In this document: positions 10,364 through 22,740 of the stretch, piece after piece
How positions within the stretch are numbered: position 1 is the first letter of the stretch
Layout of the letters: every line of letters begins with the position of its first letter
Assembly: GCA_018902385.1 (NCBI GenBank)
Contig: JABSSW010000005.1
Span: 806,001 to 870,000, forward strand
Direction of reading: 5' to 3'
DNA: 64,000 bases
DNA from: Physcia stellaris
Taxonomy: Eukaryota; Ascomycota; Lecanoromycetes; Caliciales; Physciaceae
Position numbers and translations under genes: made by a program
Notes under the pieces: generated by a model
Told to the model about the DNA's origin: nothing
What the model saw: the letters and a program-made list of their open reading frames with translations, nothing else
Database searches by the model: none

Positions 10364-13142
10364 ATGGCCTGGCAGAACTCTGCGGCCATGGGGGGCAATG
10401 GAGGGAGTACTGCAGGAAGCGAAGGTTCAGGAGCGAATGGGCAACCACAGGGGACGGAGTACACGCTCCAGGGTGCGTCTTCGCCATCCGAATGCAGCAA
10501 AATGACGGCCACGTGCCCATGATGGCCCTCAATTCCGATAGGCTAACTAAGCATCATCTGTAGGCGTAATGCGATTTCTGCAAACTGAGTGGCATCGTCA
10601 TGAACGGGATCGGAATGCTTGGCAGATCGAGAGAGCAGAGATGAAGTCGCGGATAGGGAAACTCGAAGGGGATGGGCGGACAAACAAACGGCTACAAGAG
10701 TCGCTCGGCAAGCATGTCAAGATTCTAGAGAACGCATTGAAGAAGGAGCGGGAGAAGAGTAAGGCTCCGCAGACTGAGTCTAAGCTGGAGGAGAAGAGGG
10801 AAGAAAAAGAGCCGCCCAAGGTCGAAGCGAAGCCTCTCCTCAAACGTATGTCTAATGCGATTCTACAATATCCTCGGCTAACGTCACAATAGCTGCACCA
10901 CCGAAACCACGAAACTCATTTCTTGATCTTGAATTGGACGACTCGGCATCACCAGATCTCAAACAGGATACCGAAAGAGACAAATCACGGGTCTACCTGG
11001 GGAAATGCATACAAGAAGTCACTTATCATGTCGTACCTACCACGAATACACATCACCAATATGCTGAGGAGCAGGAGCTTTTGCAGAATCATCACTATCC
11101 GAACAACGGCCAACAGCAACCACCGCAGGCCTCCCTTGAAGAAGTCTATCTCCAACAAAGGCAAAAGCAACAGCAGAATAGTCTTGGTATACTGGGCCCA
11201 TCTCCACTTCCGAACCACCAACCGCCACCTGTACCACGCGTCTCCGATATTCCGCCTCTTACGCGACCATCGCAACAGCCCGATCAGTCCTCTTTCATGG
11301 CCAGAAGTATGCCCGAACGACAACACCAACCCCTACCTATGACCGCAATTGATAGCCGACATCAGCCTCAATCTTACGGTTTCCCTGGCGGCGAAGATCA
11401 GATCGAAAAGGTATCTCATAGCTACGATTCGTACGGACGCCAAGTTCCTTCCCGAGAAGAGGAGGACAATCCTAGGATATCGGAAGAACCAGAGAATGCA
11501 GATCCGGATGGATGGGATTTTGACGATCCTCCAAGACCTCGTCCTTTAGAAGAACCTCCGCCTGAATACCGCCCACCTCAGAGAGCCGATACCGATCCTT
11601 TTCCCAATGCTAACAACATGTCCCTGAAATCACCTACACGAGGTCCTGGTTCTCACCGAAGAAAGAGCTCATTGTCAAGGAGAAGGCAAAGCGATGGGTC
11701 ACATGAAGTGCGGGAACTCTCATCTTCACGGAGTGATGGTAGTATGAGGGGAGAACTAGGCCAGTTTAAGGTCAGATTTGCGCTTCGAGGTCACCTTGAC
11801 GTTGTCAGGGCAGTCATCTTCACGGGAGGTGGAAGTCCCGCAGAACCTGAAATAGCCACCTGCGGTGACGATGGCCTCATAAAACGATGGACAATACCCC
11901 CGGTTACGGCAACTTCGGAGGCCACTCCTCGTCAACAGGCGCCGATCTCGACATCCAGAGCTTGTTTTCACACAGAGGCCATACGGGTGCCGTGATGTCG
12001 CTAGCCGCCTCTCCTGCGTCGCAAATCTTCTCAAACGGCGGCCGAGCTCAAGGTGACGGTTGGATCTTCTCTGGTGGTCAAGACGCTACAGTACGGGTCT
12101 GGGAGCGAGGGCGAGTGGATCCTAAAGCCACTCTCGATGGGCACACCGACGCCGTCTGGACCGTTTGCGTCCTTCCTGGCACCTCTGCTTCCGTTTTCGG
12201 CGATCAGTGCATTAACCACGGCGGTCCCGACCGTATTGTCCTCGCCTCTGGCGGCGCCGATGGTACAATTCTCATCTGGGCCGTCAGCATTCCCCCTCAA
12301 TCAGCGACTCCAAGCAGCGGCTCGCGTCGTGGACCAGGCGGGAGCAGGCGCGCCAACTCCATTTCTTCAGGCTCGAATTTCCCATCTTCTCCTCAACCCA
12401 GCGTCGCCACCACTCGACCTTTTCATCACAATCTTGTTCACCGCATCGAGCGCGTCGATCGCCCGAGTCCGACGAGCATTTCTCCGCTCTCGATGTCTGG
12501 CGATACATTTGTCGTCTCCTTCGCCGATGCGACTGTGCTGATCTATGGCACGCGGACTGGCGAGGAGATGATCGGTATGGCTAGTCTAGAGACCTACGAT
12601 GGCACACCGGCCACAGGCGTGAACGCGGTCGTGGCCACTACGGCGGGGCTGGAGGGTGATTCGGGCAGAGCGGAAGGGGAGGAAGGAATGGGCAGTGGGC
12701 CGACAGGGAGCCGAAGTGGCAGTGGGCTGGAGGGTATGGTGGCGAGCGGGCATGAGGATCGGTGGGTTCGGTTCTTTGATGCTAACAGCGGTATGTTGCC
12801 CCTTCTCATCCCCCTCTCTCCGCCCTTGACTATTGCGCCTTTGGATTTTTCGACATGGGTGCTGATGTTGATCTGTCAGGTCAATGCACCTACACCATGC
12901 TCGCGCACCCCTCCGCCATCGCCGCGCTCTCCCTCTCCCCCGACGGCAGGGAACTCGTCTCGGCGGGCCACGACGCGGGGTTAAGGTTCTGGAGCCTGGA
13001 GAAGAGAAGCTGTACCCAGGAGATCACGTCGCATCGGCTTATGCGCGGCGAAGGCGTCTGCGATGTCGTTTGGAGCCAGGACGGACGGTGGGTCGTCAGC
13101 GCGGGGGGGGATGGGGTCGTTAAGGTGTTTGGGAGGTCGTGA
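10364..13142 (+). CDS. Striatin (PRO11-type), scaffold of the STRIPAK phosphatase-kinase complex; one apparent 1-base frameshift
   Basis: Exons 10364-10472, 10564-10845, 10893-12790 and 12880-13142 (introns 91, 47 and 89 bp) give about 850 residues. The N-terminus has a Gly/Ser-rich leader, then the caveolin-binding and coiled-coil block ([47 protein letters not shown]). A long Pro/Gln-rich disordered linker follows, then C-terminal WD40 repeats (for example [64 protein letters not shown]). Striatin binds PP2A, Mob3 and SIP-type partners at the nuclear envelope and ER, and is needed for hyphal fusion and fruiting-body development in fungi. Within the first WD repeat, frame switches at a run of five C (11897-11901). 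Before it the protein reads [11 protein letters not shown]; the continuation GYGNF is in another frame. One extra C restores a single frame. No intron fits there. Confidence 0.93.
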
Positions 13143-14689
13143 GGGATGGTGAAGTATCCCTTTCGTGTGTTGTGTGTCTTCGCTTCGCTTCTTGTACTCT
13201 GAGAGAGCTAGGGAGGGAAGGGTAGGGAAGGGTGAAGACATAAGAGAGGCTTGGATTGCGAAGAGGAAATACGAGGCAGGGGCGAACCGATACCAGGGGC
13301 GCGTCTTCTACATTTGCATACATAGGGGCGCGGAGGGAAGAGTGTGCGTGCTGGGTTACTGTATTCCATCGATCCCCGTTTGGCCGCTGATTTTTCTGGA
13401 GCGGTTGTTGTTAGCTTGCATATATTTTATGTATAAAGACCCTCTTGCGCTACTTTCTGTTGTTGGTTGATGTGCGAGAAGGGGCTTTGGAGTTATACGT
13501 TGGTGGTTTTGGGATTATACAGCTGGCGCACGAAGCGGGAGCATGGCTGATCTACAATAATGGCCACGCGCCTGGAAAAGAAAAAGGATTTGGAGATTTT
13601 CTGGTCGTGGCGCGCCTGCCGCCCAATCCGAATCCTACTTACTTACATTGTCCTTGATCGTCGTTCATATCTGGGTTCGAGATGGAACCCGCACCGTTCT
13701 TCCATTTGAGGAGATGTTGGACTTCATCTACGAGGAGTATGAGGTAGGGGCCTTCCATTCAACTCCTGTTGGTATTGTTGTTTGTTGGTTTGTGCACTGT
13801 TTATACTTTCCATTGGAGGGGTTTTGGGTTCCCCTTTATCCTTCCTTCCGAACAGGAATACCCATCGGGTTGGGAAAAGTGACGCCAATCCAAGCATCAA
13901 ACATCCACAGCTGACCATAGGTAGCTCGCATCGAGCACCTCATCCAGTCTCGTTACTGCTTTTTTTTTGGATCGTGGCGCGTCGTGTCACTATCTGATTC
14001 AGCTTCGAGGAGATCAAGCGATACCTTGCTTTCTTGCAGACGTGCCGCTGATAGATCTTTTTAGGTTTATATTGGGCGTGTAGCATGGAGGAGAGGCCGT
14101 CTTTTCATGAAAAAGAAAAGGAGGTAAGGGGATTATTGGCGGGTGTTTAAGACGGTCTTTTACCCGGTGAAATTGGTTGGGTTTTAGGAGAGGACTGGAG
14201 ATTTGGGAGATTGGTTTTGGGGGGGGGGTATAGGGGTTGGGGGTTGGTTGAGGAAATGACGGTGGCTCGTTAGGCTGTGGGAGCTGATGAGGAGAATAGT
14301 TTGTGGAGGATTATGGAAGTGTCAGTGGAAGATTTGAGGTTTGTTTGGATGGTTGGGTATCTTGTTAGATAGGTTTGAAAGAAATGGTAGCTAGATGTTG
14401 ATTGAACTTATATCTGAAGCCTTGTTGCGTTTAATGGGATTTGAGGTATGGTTCTAAATTGGTTTGTTCATTTTTCATAGGATCCGAGGTATGATTATAG
14501 AATCGTGTAGTCGCTTGTTATTGGATCCGAGATATGATTCTAGAATTGTGTATTGCATGATAGTGTCTGTACGTACTAATTGATCCATATGAATAGAAAG
14601 ATAACATTGATATGCATGTTCAGTTGCGCTCGGTTCCAGCTTGTCTCGATACTTGATGGTATCACTATTCCATGCTTTGCAACAGACCA
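13143..14689. other. Long intergenic region downstream of striatin
   Basis: G/T-rich on the plus strand, with a run of ten G at 14219-14228. Short frames (70-101 codons) have no domains. It includes the striatin 3' flank and, near its right end, a degenerate tandem repeat. No RNA gene was recognised. Confidence 0.5.
14436..14562. repeat. Degenerate tandem repeat, about three 43-bp units
   Basis: Units begin near 14436, 14480 and 14523. The second and third share ggatccgag-tatgatt-tagaat-gtgta; the first is more diverged (gggatttgaggtatggttct). Non-coding. Confidence 0.6.
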
Positions 14690-17397
14690 TTATATCTGTT
14701 GACAAACTATGTAGTAATTGTCACGCTGACTGAGCTTGACCGCTGTCCTGATGACGCAGGGGAGGCATTGGTCTCTCTGCATAATGGCCTTCGGCTTAGT
14801 AGGTACCCGCATAGGATGACCATCGGGTCCTGCTTTGCATAGATTTTTCATTAACGAATGTGATCTGTTCTCCTCGACAAAGAGGGCCAAGAGTCGAGCA
14901 ATAGGATCCCCATCCACTATGCGTAGACCAATTCTGCAGTCTATTTCATGCAACGAGCTGTTCTGGAATTCGCCTTCGCCGTGAATGGTAGCGACTGAGA
15001 GACCGCTGATATCTAAGCTGGGGCAATCGCGTCTATTCTATAATATTCTGTTCTAACTATAGCTTAACAGGAAATGTGACACCAAGCTCATCGGCGAGCA
15101 GAAAGCTGAACGTTGCTTGTCTTTTTCTATGACGCAGTATGTTGTGAGACTCGACACATTCTCCTGCACAACGCTTTGAACTTCATACTTATGTGTTGAA
15201 TGCTGAGATACATCAGGCATTTCTCCAGAAGATTTTGTCATGTCAGCTTTGTAATTGAACAGGGGTGTCTTATATTGCTGCGAATCGATCAATTTGTCGT
15301 ATTTTCTTCCGGCTCTGATTTCAATTCGGCCGGGAACAATGTGAACACGTGCCATCTCTTCAGGCATGTCTGATAAGCCTCGCAGGACTCCAACGTACAG
15401 ACAGAGCCCATACTTAACGATGGCCGATACGTCGCGTGCTGGTGCATATGTCCGGATACCCGTGAAGACAGTCAACATTTTAGCCTGCGCAGACTCAAAT
15501 TTCATATGAGTAAGAAGATTGTATACGCCGTCTTTGTGTGGTGCGTCTGCCATATAATATTCCCAATATACCTCCTCAAGCCCTGACCTAGTTGGCAAGA
15601 TGGAAGACGGCACCGATGTCACGGAAAGATCCAGCGCAAGGCGTATCACGAATTTGCAAAGCAATGGTAAACAAAGGGATTGTGGTGCGTCCGAGGATTG
15701 AGCAGCTTTGCTTTTGCAACTCTGACATTCGCACGTCGATTTCAAGCGCACGTGTGCAGACTGATACTGAGCGACAGCATCACTGAAGGATCACTGCGCA
15801 GCGTCCTCCATGGTCTCTTGTAGTAATTCTATTTCTAGGAAAAGTCATGCATACGAAGTACAAGAAACCTTGACCGTAGCTCGCGGATCCATGTCTGTAC
15901 CACAACGATAATGATAAGTCGGATTTAGGGAATGGTTGAAGGCTAGTCTTATCTGTTTGTGCCTTGACGTAGTCTGAGAAAATCCTTGCAGCACTCCCAA
16001 TAGCAGTGCCCAAGTCATCTTGGAGCAATTTTATTAACGTTGAAGCCTGTTTACCAAAAATTTGCTGAAGGACAGACCTCCATGGTACTCGAACAAGTAG
16101 GCTAGCAACATTGAAATCAGGTTCGCATCCAGCAATGATATCTTGGGTAACGTCCGCAACTTTGTATGCTAGACTAACTACTTGCAAGGTGTTTGGCTTG
16201 TCAAGAGCTAGAACGACTATCAGTTTGCGCTGCGAAGTAGCCGTAGGCTTCCTTACTGGGTCTACTGTCTGTCCTTAGTCGTAGATTTCCACGATGTTGT
16301 CAAAGAATCAATGGGCTACGGCTGCAACCCAGCCGCAATCACAGCTCCCTGAAATCGTCAGAGTGGTGCTCTGGCCAACTGATAGTCTGGCCAGGGCATT
16401 CGGTTTTTTGGCCACGTCTTGAGGGTTACCCGCGTAAGCCCGATGCTTGCTCATCCCCTCCGGGTTAAAATCCGGACGATTATGCACCAGATCCACCTTT
16501 TTGCCAACAACGGTACCGAAGGAGTAGATGCCAGTGAGCCAGCGGAAACGTTTACTATCTATTCCCATTGCTGTAAGGAAGGGGTTATAGCAGCTTCAGG
16601 AGTCGATTACTTGTAAGTCTCCGTCAACTCTATAATAATCTGGGCGATAAAGTTATGCTTCGAATCTCGGACATGGCGGAAGATAGCATGGTACAGGTCG
16701 AGCCTTCAACGGTATGATTCATGTTCCGCAAAATATGATTTATTCCGAAACCAAATCACAATGCTTCGCCAATGCCTGGAACACAACGAAGAGTTTTGAT
16801 GGCTTCTCCCACTCCATGTATCCCCAAGGTCGACATCCGAAAGTTCTTCGCAACTACTTCGCCAATAACGATAGTGATGGGTTCTACACCCGCATTGGAC
16901 ATGTGGGATAGAAAGCCTACCGATGTCTCAAATCGGTGTTAGCAAGGGCGATCCAGTCAATCTGCCCTTGGTTTGGAAGACCTGATCCATCCTCCAACGT
17001 TTGTTTCCTGACGGTAAGATCAGTTTCTCTGTTAGAAGTCATATCTGAGGCAGTGAGACTGAATGCCTCGGGTTGTAATGGAAAATCTCGGGCGGACCAG
17101 GCCCTTGAATGGCTTTTGTGGCGCCAGCGCTCCCGTCTCAGAGATGTCGTCGATCATTCGCGACATGCACAATCAGCCTACAGCAGAACGCAAAATGTAA
17201 TCGAACGTATAGGAGCTTTGGACTATATGAACACATCGCAAGGCTGTCGATGAGTGAGCATAGCCTCGTTAAGTCGAGTCATCCAAGATAGCAGCTCGTC
17301 CTTGGCAACCTGATCCGCAAAGCCAGACCATCGTATTCCTAATGTTGACGCCCAACGCAGTGTAGGGCGTCGGGGAGACTAGCGACAGGAATTTCAT
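14690..17397 (-). pseudogene. Broken copy of a large fungal protein of unknown function
   Basis: Pieces of one protein appear in order on the minus strand but in different frames. They are: an N-terminal part starting MKFLSLVS at 17397 and reading NIRNTMVWLCGSGCQ; then DELLSWMTRLNEAMLTHRQPCDVF (about 17310-17240) in a shifted frame; FDYILRSAVG-like sequence (about 17210-17180); the block VVGKKVDLVHNRPDFNPEG...HRAYAGNPQDVAKKPNALARLSVGQ (16568-16308); 16187-15780; the best-preserved 232-codon frame 15751-15053 (GLEEVYWEYYMAD, YGLCLYVGVL); and the C-terminal QRDQCLPCVIRTAVKLSQRDNYYIVC (14953-14690). From memory, this arrangement matches a family of roughly 900-residue proteins common in Pezizomycotina with no assigned function. 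At least one frameshift and several in-frame stops separate the pieces; one stop (AAVAH*) sits where the family has Trp. Some gaps could be introns, but not all. Confidence 0.7.
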
Positions 17398-17463
17398 TGG
17401 CAAGGCGCAGCTGGGAAACGTCACAATATGCACACGCATAACTTGTGCATAATCTTTATGCAA

Positions 17464-17903
17464 GCTAATGCCAGCGCCCTTGGGGGCGGAGATACTCCCG
17501 GAGTCACTCGATCAACTCGGCTTCAATCGGGATCTAGAAACAGAGCGGGAAGATATCACGATGAAAGTTGGACCGACGGCGAGTGGCTGGCTGCTCCCGA
17601 CGAACAAATCGTGGACATAGAAGGTGTGATGGGCATGTGTGGGATGATTCATCTGGTCTTCGGCCGCGAGATCTACGAATTCGAGGTGGGGTATCTGGCC
17701 AGGCTCGGGGAACTCATCGTGGGGGAATTGACGGCCAATGCCGATGCGGTGCCACGCGAATTCTGCGATAAGGGAATATGTCAATCAAGAAACACCATCC
17801 CTCTTCTACTTACACTCCTCTCCTACACTCCAGGGAAAAGGTCTACTGTCAACCGACAATCAATTGATCCCACCGGCACTTTCTCTTGCATCCTCGACCC
17901 ACC
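17464..17903 (+). other. Region upstream of the phosphatase-like gene; possible short coding fragment
   Basis: A plus frame (17428 to about 17800) includes DGEWLAAPDEQIVDIEGVMGM and REIYEFEVGYLARLGELIVGEL, which looks more protein-like than random. It then runs into low-complexity Pro/Ser sequence that is a shadow of the next gene. I recognise no family and cannot tell whether this is an exon, a relic or chance. The end of the stretch is the pyrimidine-rich leader of the next gene. Confidence 0.25.
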
Positions 17904-19525
17904 ATGCAACCGCCAAATCTCCTCCTCACCACCCTTTCCCTCCTCTCTCTTCCTCTCTCCACAACTGCCGAAACAGTCCTCGGCATCTACATCTTCTCCC
18001 GCCACGGCGACCGTACCTCCAAATCCACCCCGCCCACAAACCTGACCAATCTGGGCTACTCCCAAGTCTTCACCTCAGGCTCCTATTTCCGCTCCCGCTA
18101 TGTCTCTTCCAATGCTTCTTCTCCGATCCTCGGTCTCTCCCCTGATTTGGTCAACTGGAAACAGGTAGCGGCGTCGGCGCCGCTAGATACAGTCTTGATG
18201 CCCTCAGCCCAGGGCTGGTTGCAGGGACTTTATCCGCCTGTTGGGGGAGATACAGGTACTGAGGGGGAGTTAGGGGCACAGAGATTGAGGAATGGGACAG
18301 AGGTCAGGGCTCCGTTGGGGGGCTATCAGTTGGTCCCCATACAGACGGTTACGACGGGGACAGCGAGTGAGGATAGTGCCTGGTTGCAGGGAGCGGGGAA
18401 CTGCGCGAATGCCATTACGAGCTCCAATGCTTATTTCGCGAGTCCGGAGTATGGAGAGCTGTTGGAGGGGACGAAGGGCTTCTATGAAAGTCTGGCGCCA
18501 GTGGTCAATCGCACTTTTGGGGAGGGGGATTTGAGCTATAAAAACGCTTATGCGAGTTCGTATTCCCTCCTTTCAACTCCCTTTTCCTCTTCCTCTCGGA
18601 CTGAGTTATCTCTTCCCCTACACCGGAAGCGAATTTTTGCTGACATGTGTCTGGAACGCCAGTCTACGATCTCATCAACGTAGCCCTCATCCACAACTCC
18701 ACCACCGCCCTCACCACACTCACACCCCCGACCGTCTCGCAGCTCTCCTCCCTCGCCGCAACCCACGAGCTCAACCTCGCCTACAACGCCAGCGACCCCA
18801 TCCGCGCCATCGCCGGCTCAACCCTCGCCGCCCAAATCATCCAAGCCCTAAACCAAACCCTCACCTCCGCAACCCACGCGCCGAAGATCCACATCCAATT
18901 TGGCGCCTACGGCGCCTTCCAATCCTTCTTCGGGCTCGCAAACCTTACTTCTTTGCCCGCTGCGGGCGGCGACGAGGTGCAGTTTACGGGCATCCCGGAC
19001 TACGCCTCGACGATGGTCTTTGAGCTCGTCACCAACGCTTCCGTCTCCTCTTCCTCCTCGGACTTCGTTTCCCTAAAGGACGTCAGCGTGCGCTTCCTCT
19101 TCCACAACGGCACCGCCTCCGCCGACAATACCCCTAGCCCGTACCCCCTCTTCGGACAGTCCTCCCTCACGCTCCCCTGGCCTGAGTTCGTGGCTGGGAT
19201 GAATAAGTTCGCGGTCGGGGATCAGAAGGGTTGGTGCAGCGCTTGTGGGAATAGTACGGGTGTTTGCGCTTCTGCTGCTTCTACGTCGGCGAATTCGACG
19301 GGTGCTGGTGGTGAGAAGGGGGCTGGGGGAGGCGGAGGCGGAATGAGTACTGCGGTCGCGGGCGTGGTCGGCGCTATGGTTACCCTGGCTGTCATCCTCG
19401 GTGTGGAGGCCTTGATCATGCTGGTTGCGGGGTTGAGGCTCGTGGGCAGGAAGGGGCGCGCTGGTGCTGGTGCTGGTGGGGATGCGAACGGGACGGGTGC
19501 GGGAGGGGCTGGCAAAGGAGAATGA
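17904..19525 (+). CDS. Membrane-anchored histidine acid phosphatase-like protein without the usual HD motif
   Basis: Exons 17904-18555 and 18663-19525 (107-bp intron, weak donor GTTCGT, branch-like CTGAC) give 504 residues and join as NAYA-IYDLINVALIHNS. The ATG is in context CCACCATG. A signal peptide (1-22) precedes GIYIFSRHGDRTSK, with the nucleophile-type His34 in RHGDR; a Thr follows where classical family members often have Pro. Typical histidine-phosphatase blocks follow, with many N-glycosylation sites. Where branch-2 enzymes have the proton-donor HD motif, this protein reads IQFGAYGAFQSFFGL. A transmembrane helix (about residues 448-475) and a Gly-rich tail end the chain, so the catalytic-like domain should face outside or a vacuole or secretory lumen. 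It may be a phosphatase with altered chemistry or a pseudo-enzyme. Confidence 0.88.
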
Positions 19526-20528
19526 GAGTGATAGATGCTGGGATCGGGAAGCGGGAGGGAGGATGAGAGGGATGGATGGTGCGATCGAGAAAGGAGAATG
19601 AGAGTTGAAGAGGGGTGTATCAAATGCCAGGAATTTCTGAGTCAAGCGGTAGATGAAAAGAAAGTATACATTTTTTCTGTTTATCTAGATGGTACGATTA
19701 CGAAAATATATTACATGCCCCAGTGATCTTCAGGAGAATATACCTATCCTGTCCTATGCAAACCCCCCTCCCCCCCAACATTACCCAGTCAAGTCCAGTC
19801 CACTTTGATGACGCAGAACCGATGGAGACGTCGTTCCGCAGAGGAAGTGAAGAGATTACGGTCTTCTTATCCCTTTCCTTCTTTGCTGTAGAAAAAGGAG
19901 AGGATATAGAGAATTGGAGAGAAAAGAGTATTTTGATAGAATCGGAGATGGAGGGGGGAAATAGGGGATTGGAGACTGGAAATTGGATGAGTTGGAGTTG
20001 GAGATGGAGATGGAGATGGAAATGGAGGGTGAGAGAGAGGTAGGAGAGATGGAAGGTACGTTATGAGTGTGGAAGATTATGGGGAGTTTCGTGACATGAG
20101 AGAACTTGAAAACGACATGTAAGAGAAATGAAGAAGTTGACAAAGAAGCGGAGATGGGAAAAAGGAAAAGACGAAGGAGATAGGAGAAGAGAGAGGGGGG
20201 GGATTAAACCTATAGAGAAGAGTTGGAAGACGCGGGCGGGCGAGCGGGGGCTGGGATCGAGGCGAAGAATTGTACGTGAGAAGAGAGAACCAACAATGTG
20301 ATGTTTGCTGATTGGAAATTGGAAACAGCTTCGAGTCAGACGAAGAGTGGAGAAAGAATAGGGAAAAAAAGCGACAAAATTGAAGAACGAGAATGATTGG
20401 ATGGAAGAAATCCAGCAGATATATTTGAAGGTATTCCATTTTTATTTTTTATTTTGTTGCATATACGTATAAATAAACCAAGCGTGTTCCCAACCCCGAC
20501 CAATAACCGCCTCCTCCCCCAGAATCAC
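19526..20528. other. Convergent intergenic region, purine-rich
   Basis: Lies between the 3' ends of two convergent genes. The plus strand is strongly G/A-rich, with a GGAGAT-type simple repeat at about 19988-20023. Open frames here are low-complexity and not credible as genes. Confidence 0.6.
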
Positions 20529-21602
20529 TCAAGCCTTAAACTCAAAATCACTCCCACCGCACGCACCGATCTGATTAAAATACCATCCATGCGCCGAAAT
20601 ATCCAACTGCAGCGGATTATTCCCCGAATTCCCCAACAAGTTCACAGACCCCTCATACCGCGTGACATCCGCCTGCGTCGGCGCCACGCCGTTGGGCGAA
20701 CTAATATAATACTCCGGACTGATATGCACGAACCCCAACGGCACCGGGGGCAATCTGGGCACCGGATCCTTCTTGTGCGTCACGCGATAGATATCGCCCA
20801 AGCCCTGACTCGAGATGAAACTCGACACCGTCGCGCCACCGATGCGGGGCGCGCCGTAGGTATACAGGTCCGCGGGCGTGCCGCCCTTTTTTATCTCCGC
20901 GGCCGCGAGGTCGGCGATCGCGCCGCCGAGGCTGTGGCCCACGACGACGACTTTCGAGTCCGGGTAGGAGGCGGCGGTGGTTTTGAGGGCGGCGAGGACG
21001 CCCGGGCGCGCTTCGAGCCAGGAGGTCCAGAAGCCGAGGGAGACTTTGCAGCCTGGGCAGAGGTCGGTGGGGACGGTGGGGAATTTGACGTCGGTGATGA
21101 AGTTGCGCACGGATTTGGAGCCGCGGAAGGCGAGGATGGTGAGGGAGTTGGTTTTGTCGACTGCGATGTAGCCTGTTACGTCTGTGGCGAGGGAGCTGGA
21201 GTGGAAGTCATGTCAATCATTGTAATCTAGAATTGGGAGGGGAGAGGAGCGTGGCGACAATGAAGGGGAGAAAGGGAGGAGAGTCGCACTTTTCGAACTC
21301 GTAGACTGTTTCTACATCTGCCGCTTCGACGGAGGGACAGTTGCCGGCTGAGCAGGTCAGTTTGCCATTGACTTCATTGCTGCTGGCAGGGCAGTAGGCT
21401 GCGGCAGCGAATTGCTCGAAGCGACTGAGTCTGTCGAAGTCATCGGTCGAGATAGCTATATAACAATCAGTGGAGGTCCTGGGCTAAGTCTACGGTAGTA
21501 CTGAGAGTTACCTCGCGATTGAAGGGAGACCGGGCTTGCAATACAAGTTGCGACGAGAAGAGAGAAAGCTGCGATCAAGTGAACGAAGCAAGAGGCCGCC
21601 AT
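20529..21602 (-). CDS. Secreted class-3 (alpha/beta-hydrolase) lipase
   Basis: Minus-strand exons 21602-21512, 21455-21290 and 21195-20529 (introns 56, 94 bp) encode 307 residues. A signal peptide (about 1-22, LIAAFSLLVATCIAS) is followed by the class-3 lipase N-terminal region (FEQFAAAAYC) and by cysteines suited to disulfides. The core contains ILAFRGSKSVRNFITD, the nucleophile elbow VVVGHSLGGAIA with Ser174, the acid Asp229 in THKKDPVPRLPP and His288 in SAHGWYF, so the Ser-Asp-His triad is complete. It resembles Thermomyces-type triacylglycerol lipases and fungal feruloyl-esterase relatives. The substrate cannot be told from sequence alone, but secretion and the family suggest extracellular ester hydrolysis. 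Confidence 0.95.
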
Positions 21603-22740
21603 GGTCGATCTTGGGCTACTGACTGAGACATTGTATACGGAGAGAAGGGGGAATATATGTTATACGTGAAGAGATGATGGACTGGGATTTGAAGACAGGT
21701 CGCAAAGCAAGCAGAGCCCCCAGTCGATGCCAATGCACGGACGGCAAAGCCTGGGGCCAGTAACACAATTGCATTACCATATTGCTCCGTGCTCGATCGT
21801 ACTTCCCCACAATTGTGATCCGAAACAAGGAACGTGGCTATGGTGTATTATTGTAAAGAGATGCATCAAGGTACCGGCAGTGCGCCGACCCGAGCAAGAA
21901 GTGCAGAAATGTGCAGAACTGCACGTCAACGGTTCAAGCGAGACTAAAGAGATGCAGACGTCAGATGACACTTGGCCTATGATTTTGCGCGAGACATCGG
22001 GGTCCGTCACATCTAAGTTGGCGGCTAAAGGAGGTTAAGGATGCATCAACGGCGATGCATGGCTGCATTCGTCGAGGGCAAGCGAGACAGGCGATGATCT
22101 TCAAGCATTCCGACCGAGGTTGGCCCCTTCGTCACAGATCTGAGCCTCTTGGTGCGTTCCACGAGGCAACCAGGCAATACATGATTGGCGTGGCAATACA
22201 GATTTGGAGAATTCCCTTGGCCCCAAGTGCCTAGAATTAGATGCAGGATGAGATGTCACCAGTTTTGGGGGTTGCCGAGGTGCTGGCACGACAATGACAG
22301 TTCAGTATTGGAGGCAACAATCTCTGTAAAATTTCAGGGGCAAAATTGGATCAGGACGTTGAGCCGATGCGAGTGAGGCGCGTGATGTGCTGGAAGCCAA
22401 TTGATGAAGATGAACGTGAGTGAAGAAAAGAGAAGCGGAGGTCGCTAAGATGGTAAATCTCTTGGCGCGTTACTAAGCCACTAGCGTCATTGATAGTAGA
22501 CCAATCAAACCAAGTCATCTGAATCCCCAAACACTGACACGGGCCATTTAAACCTTTTGACCAAGATTCTTGCAAGCTCCATACCGCTTTTGTCCAATTA
22601 TATCAAGTATCGTCAGGATTTGATAACGACTATGAGCGACGTTTTCAAGTTCCATTGACCAGCATTGAATCTCATCGACTCCCACATAGACTGGACTTAT
22701 TCAACAGCAACCTGGAGAATCCTTTCGTTTCCGAAATCTC
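21603..22740. other. Intergenic region upstream of the lipase gene
   Basis: Contains the lipase promoter (to the right of 21602) and sequence with only short frames in all six readings. No domain, repeat or RNA gene was recognised. Confidence 0.5.

Noticed and set aside
16714-16911. Plus-strand 65-codon frame as a small gene
   Set aside because: It lies opposite the decayed minus-strand gene and has no independent support.
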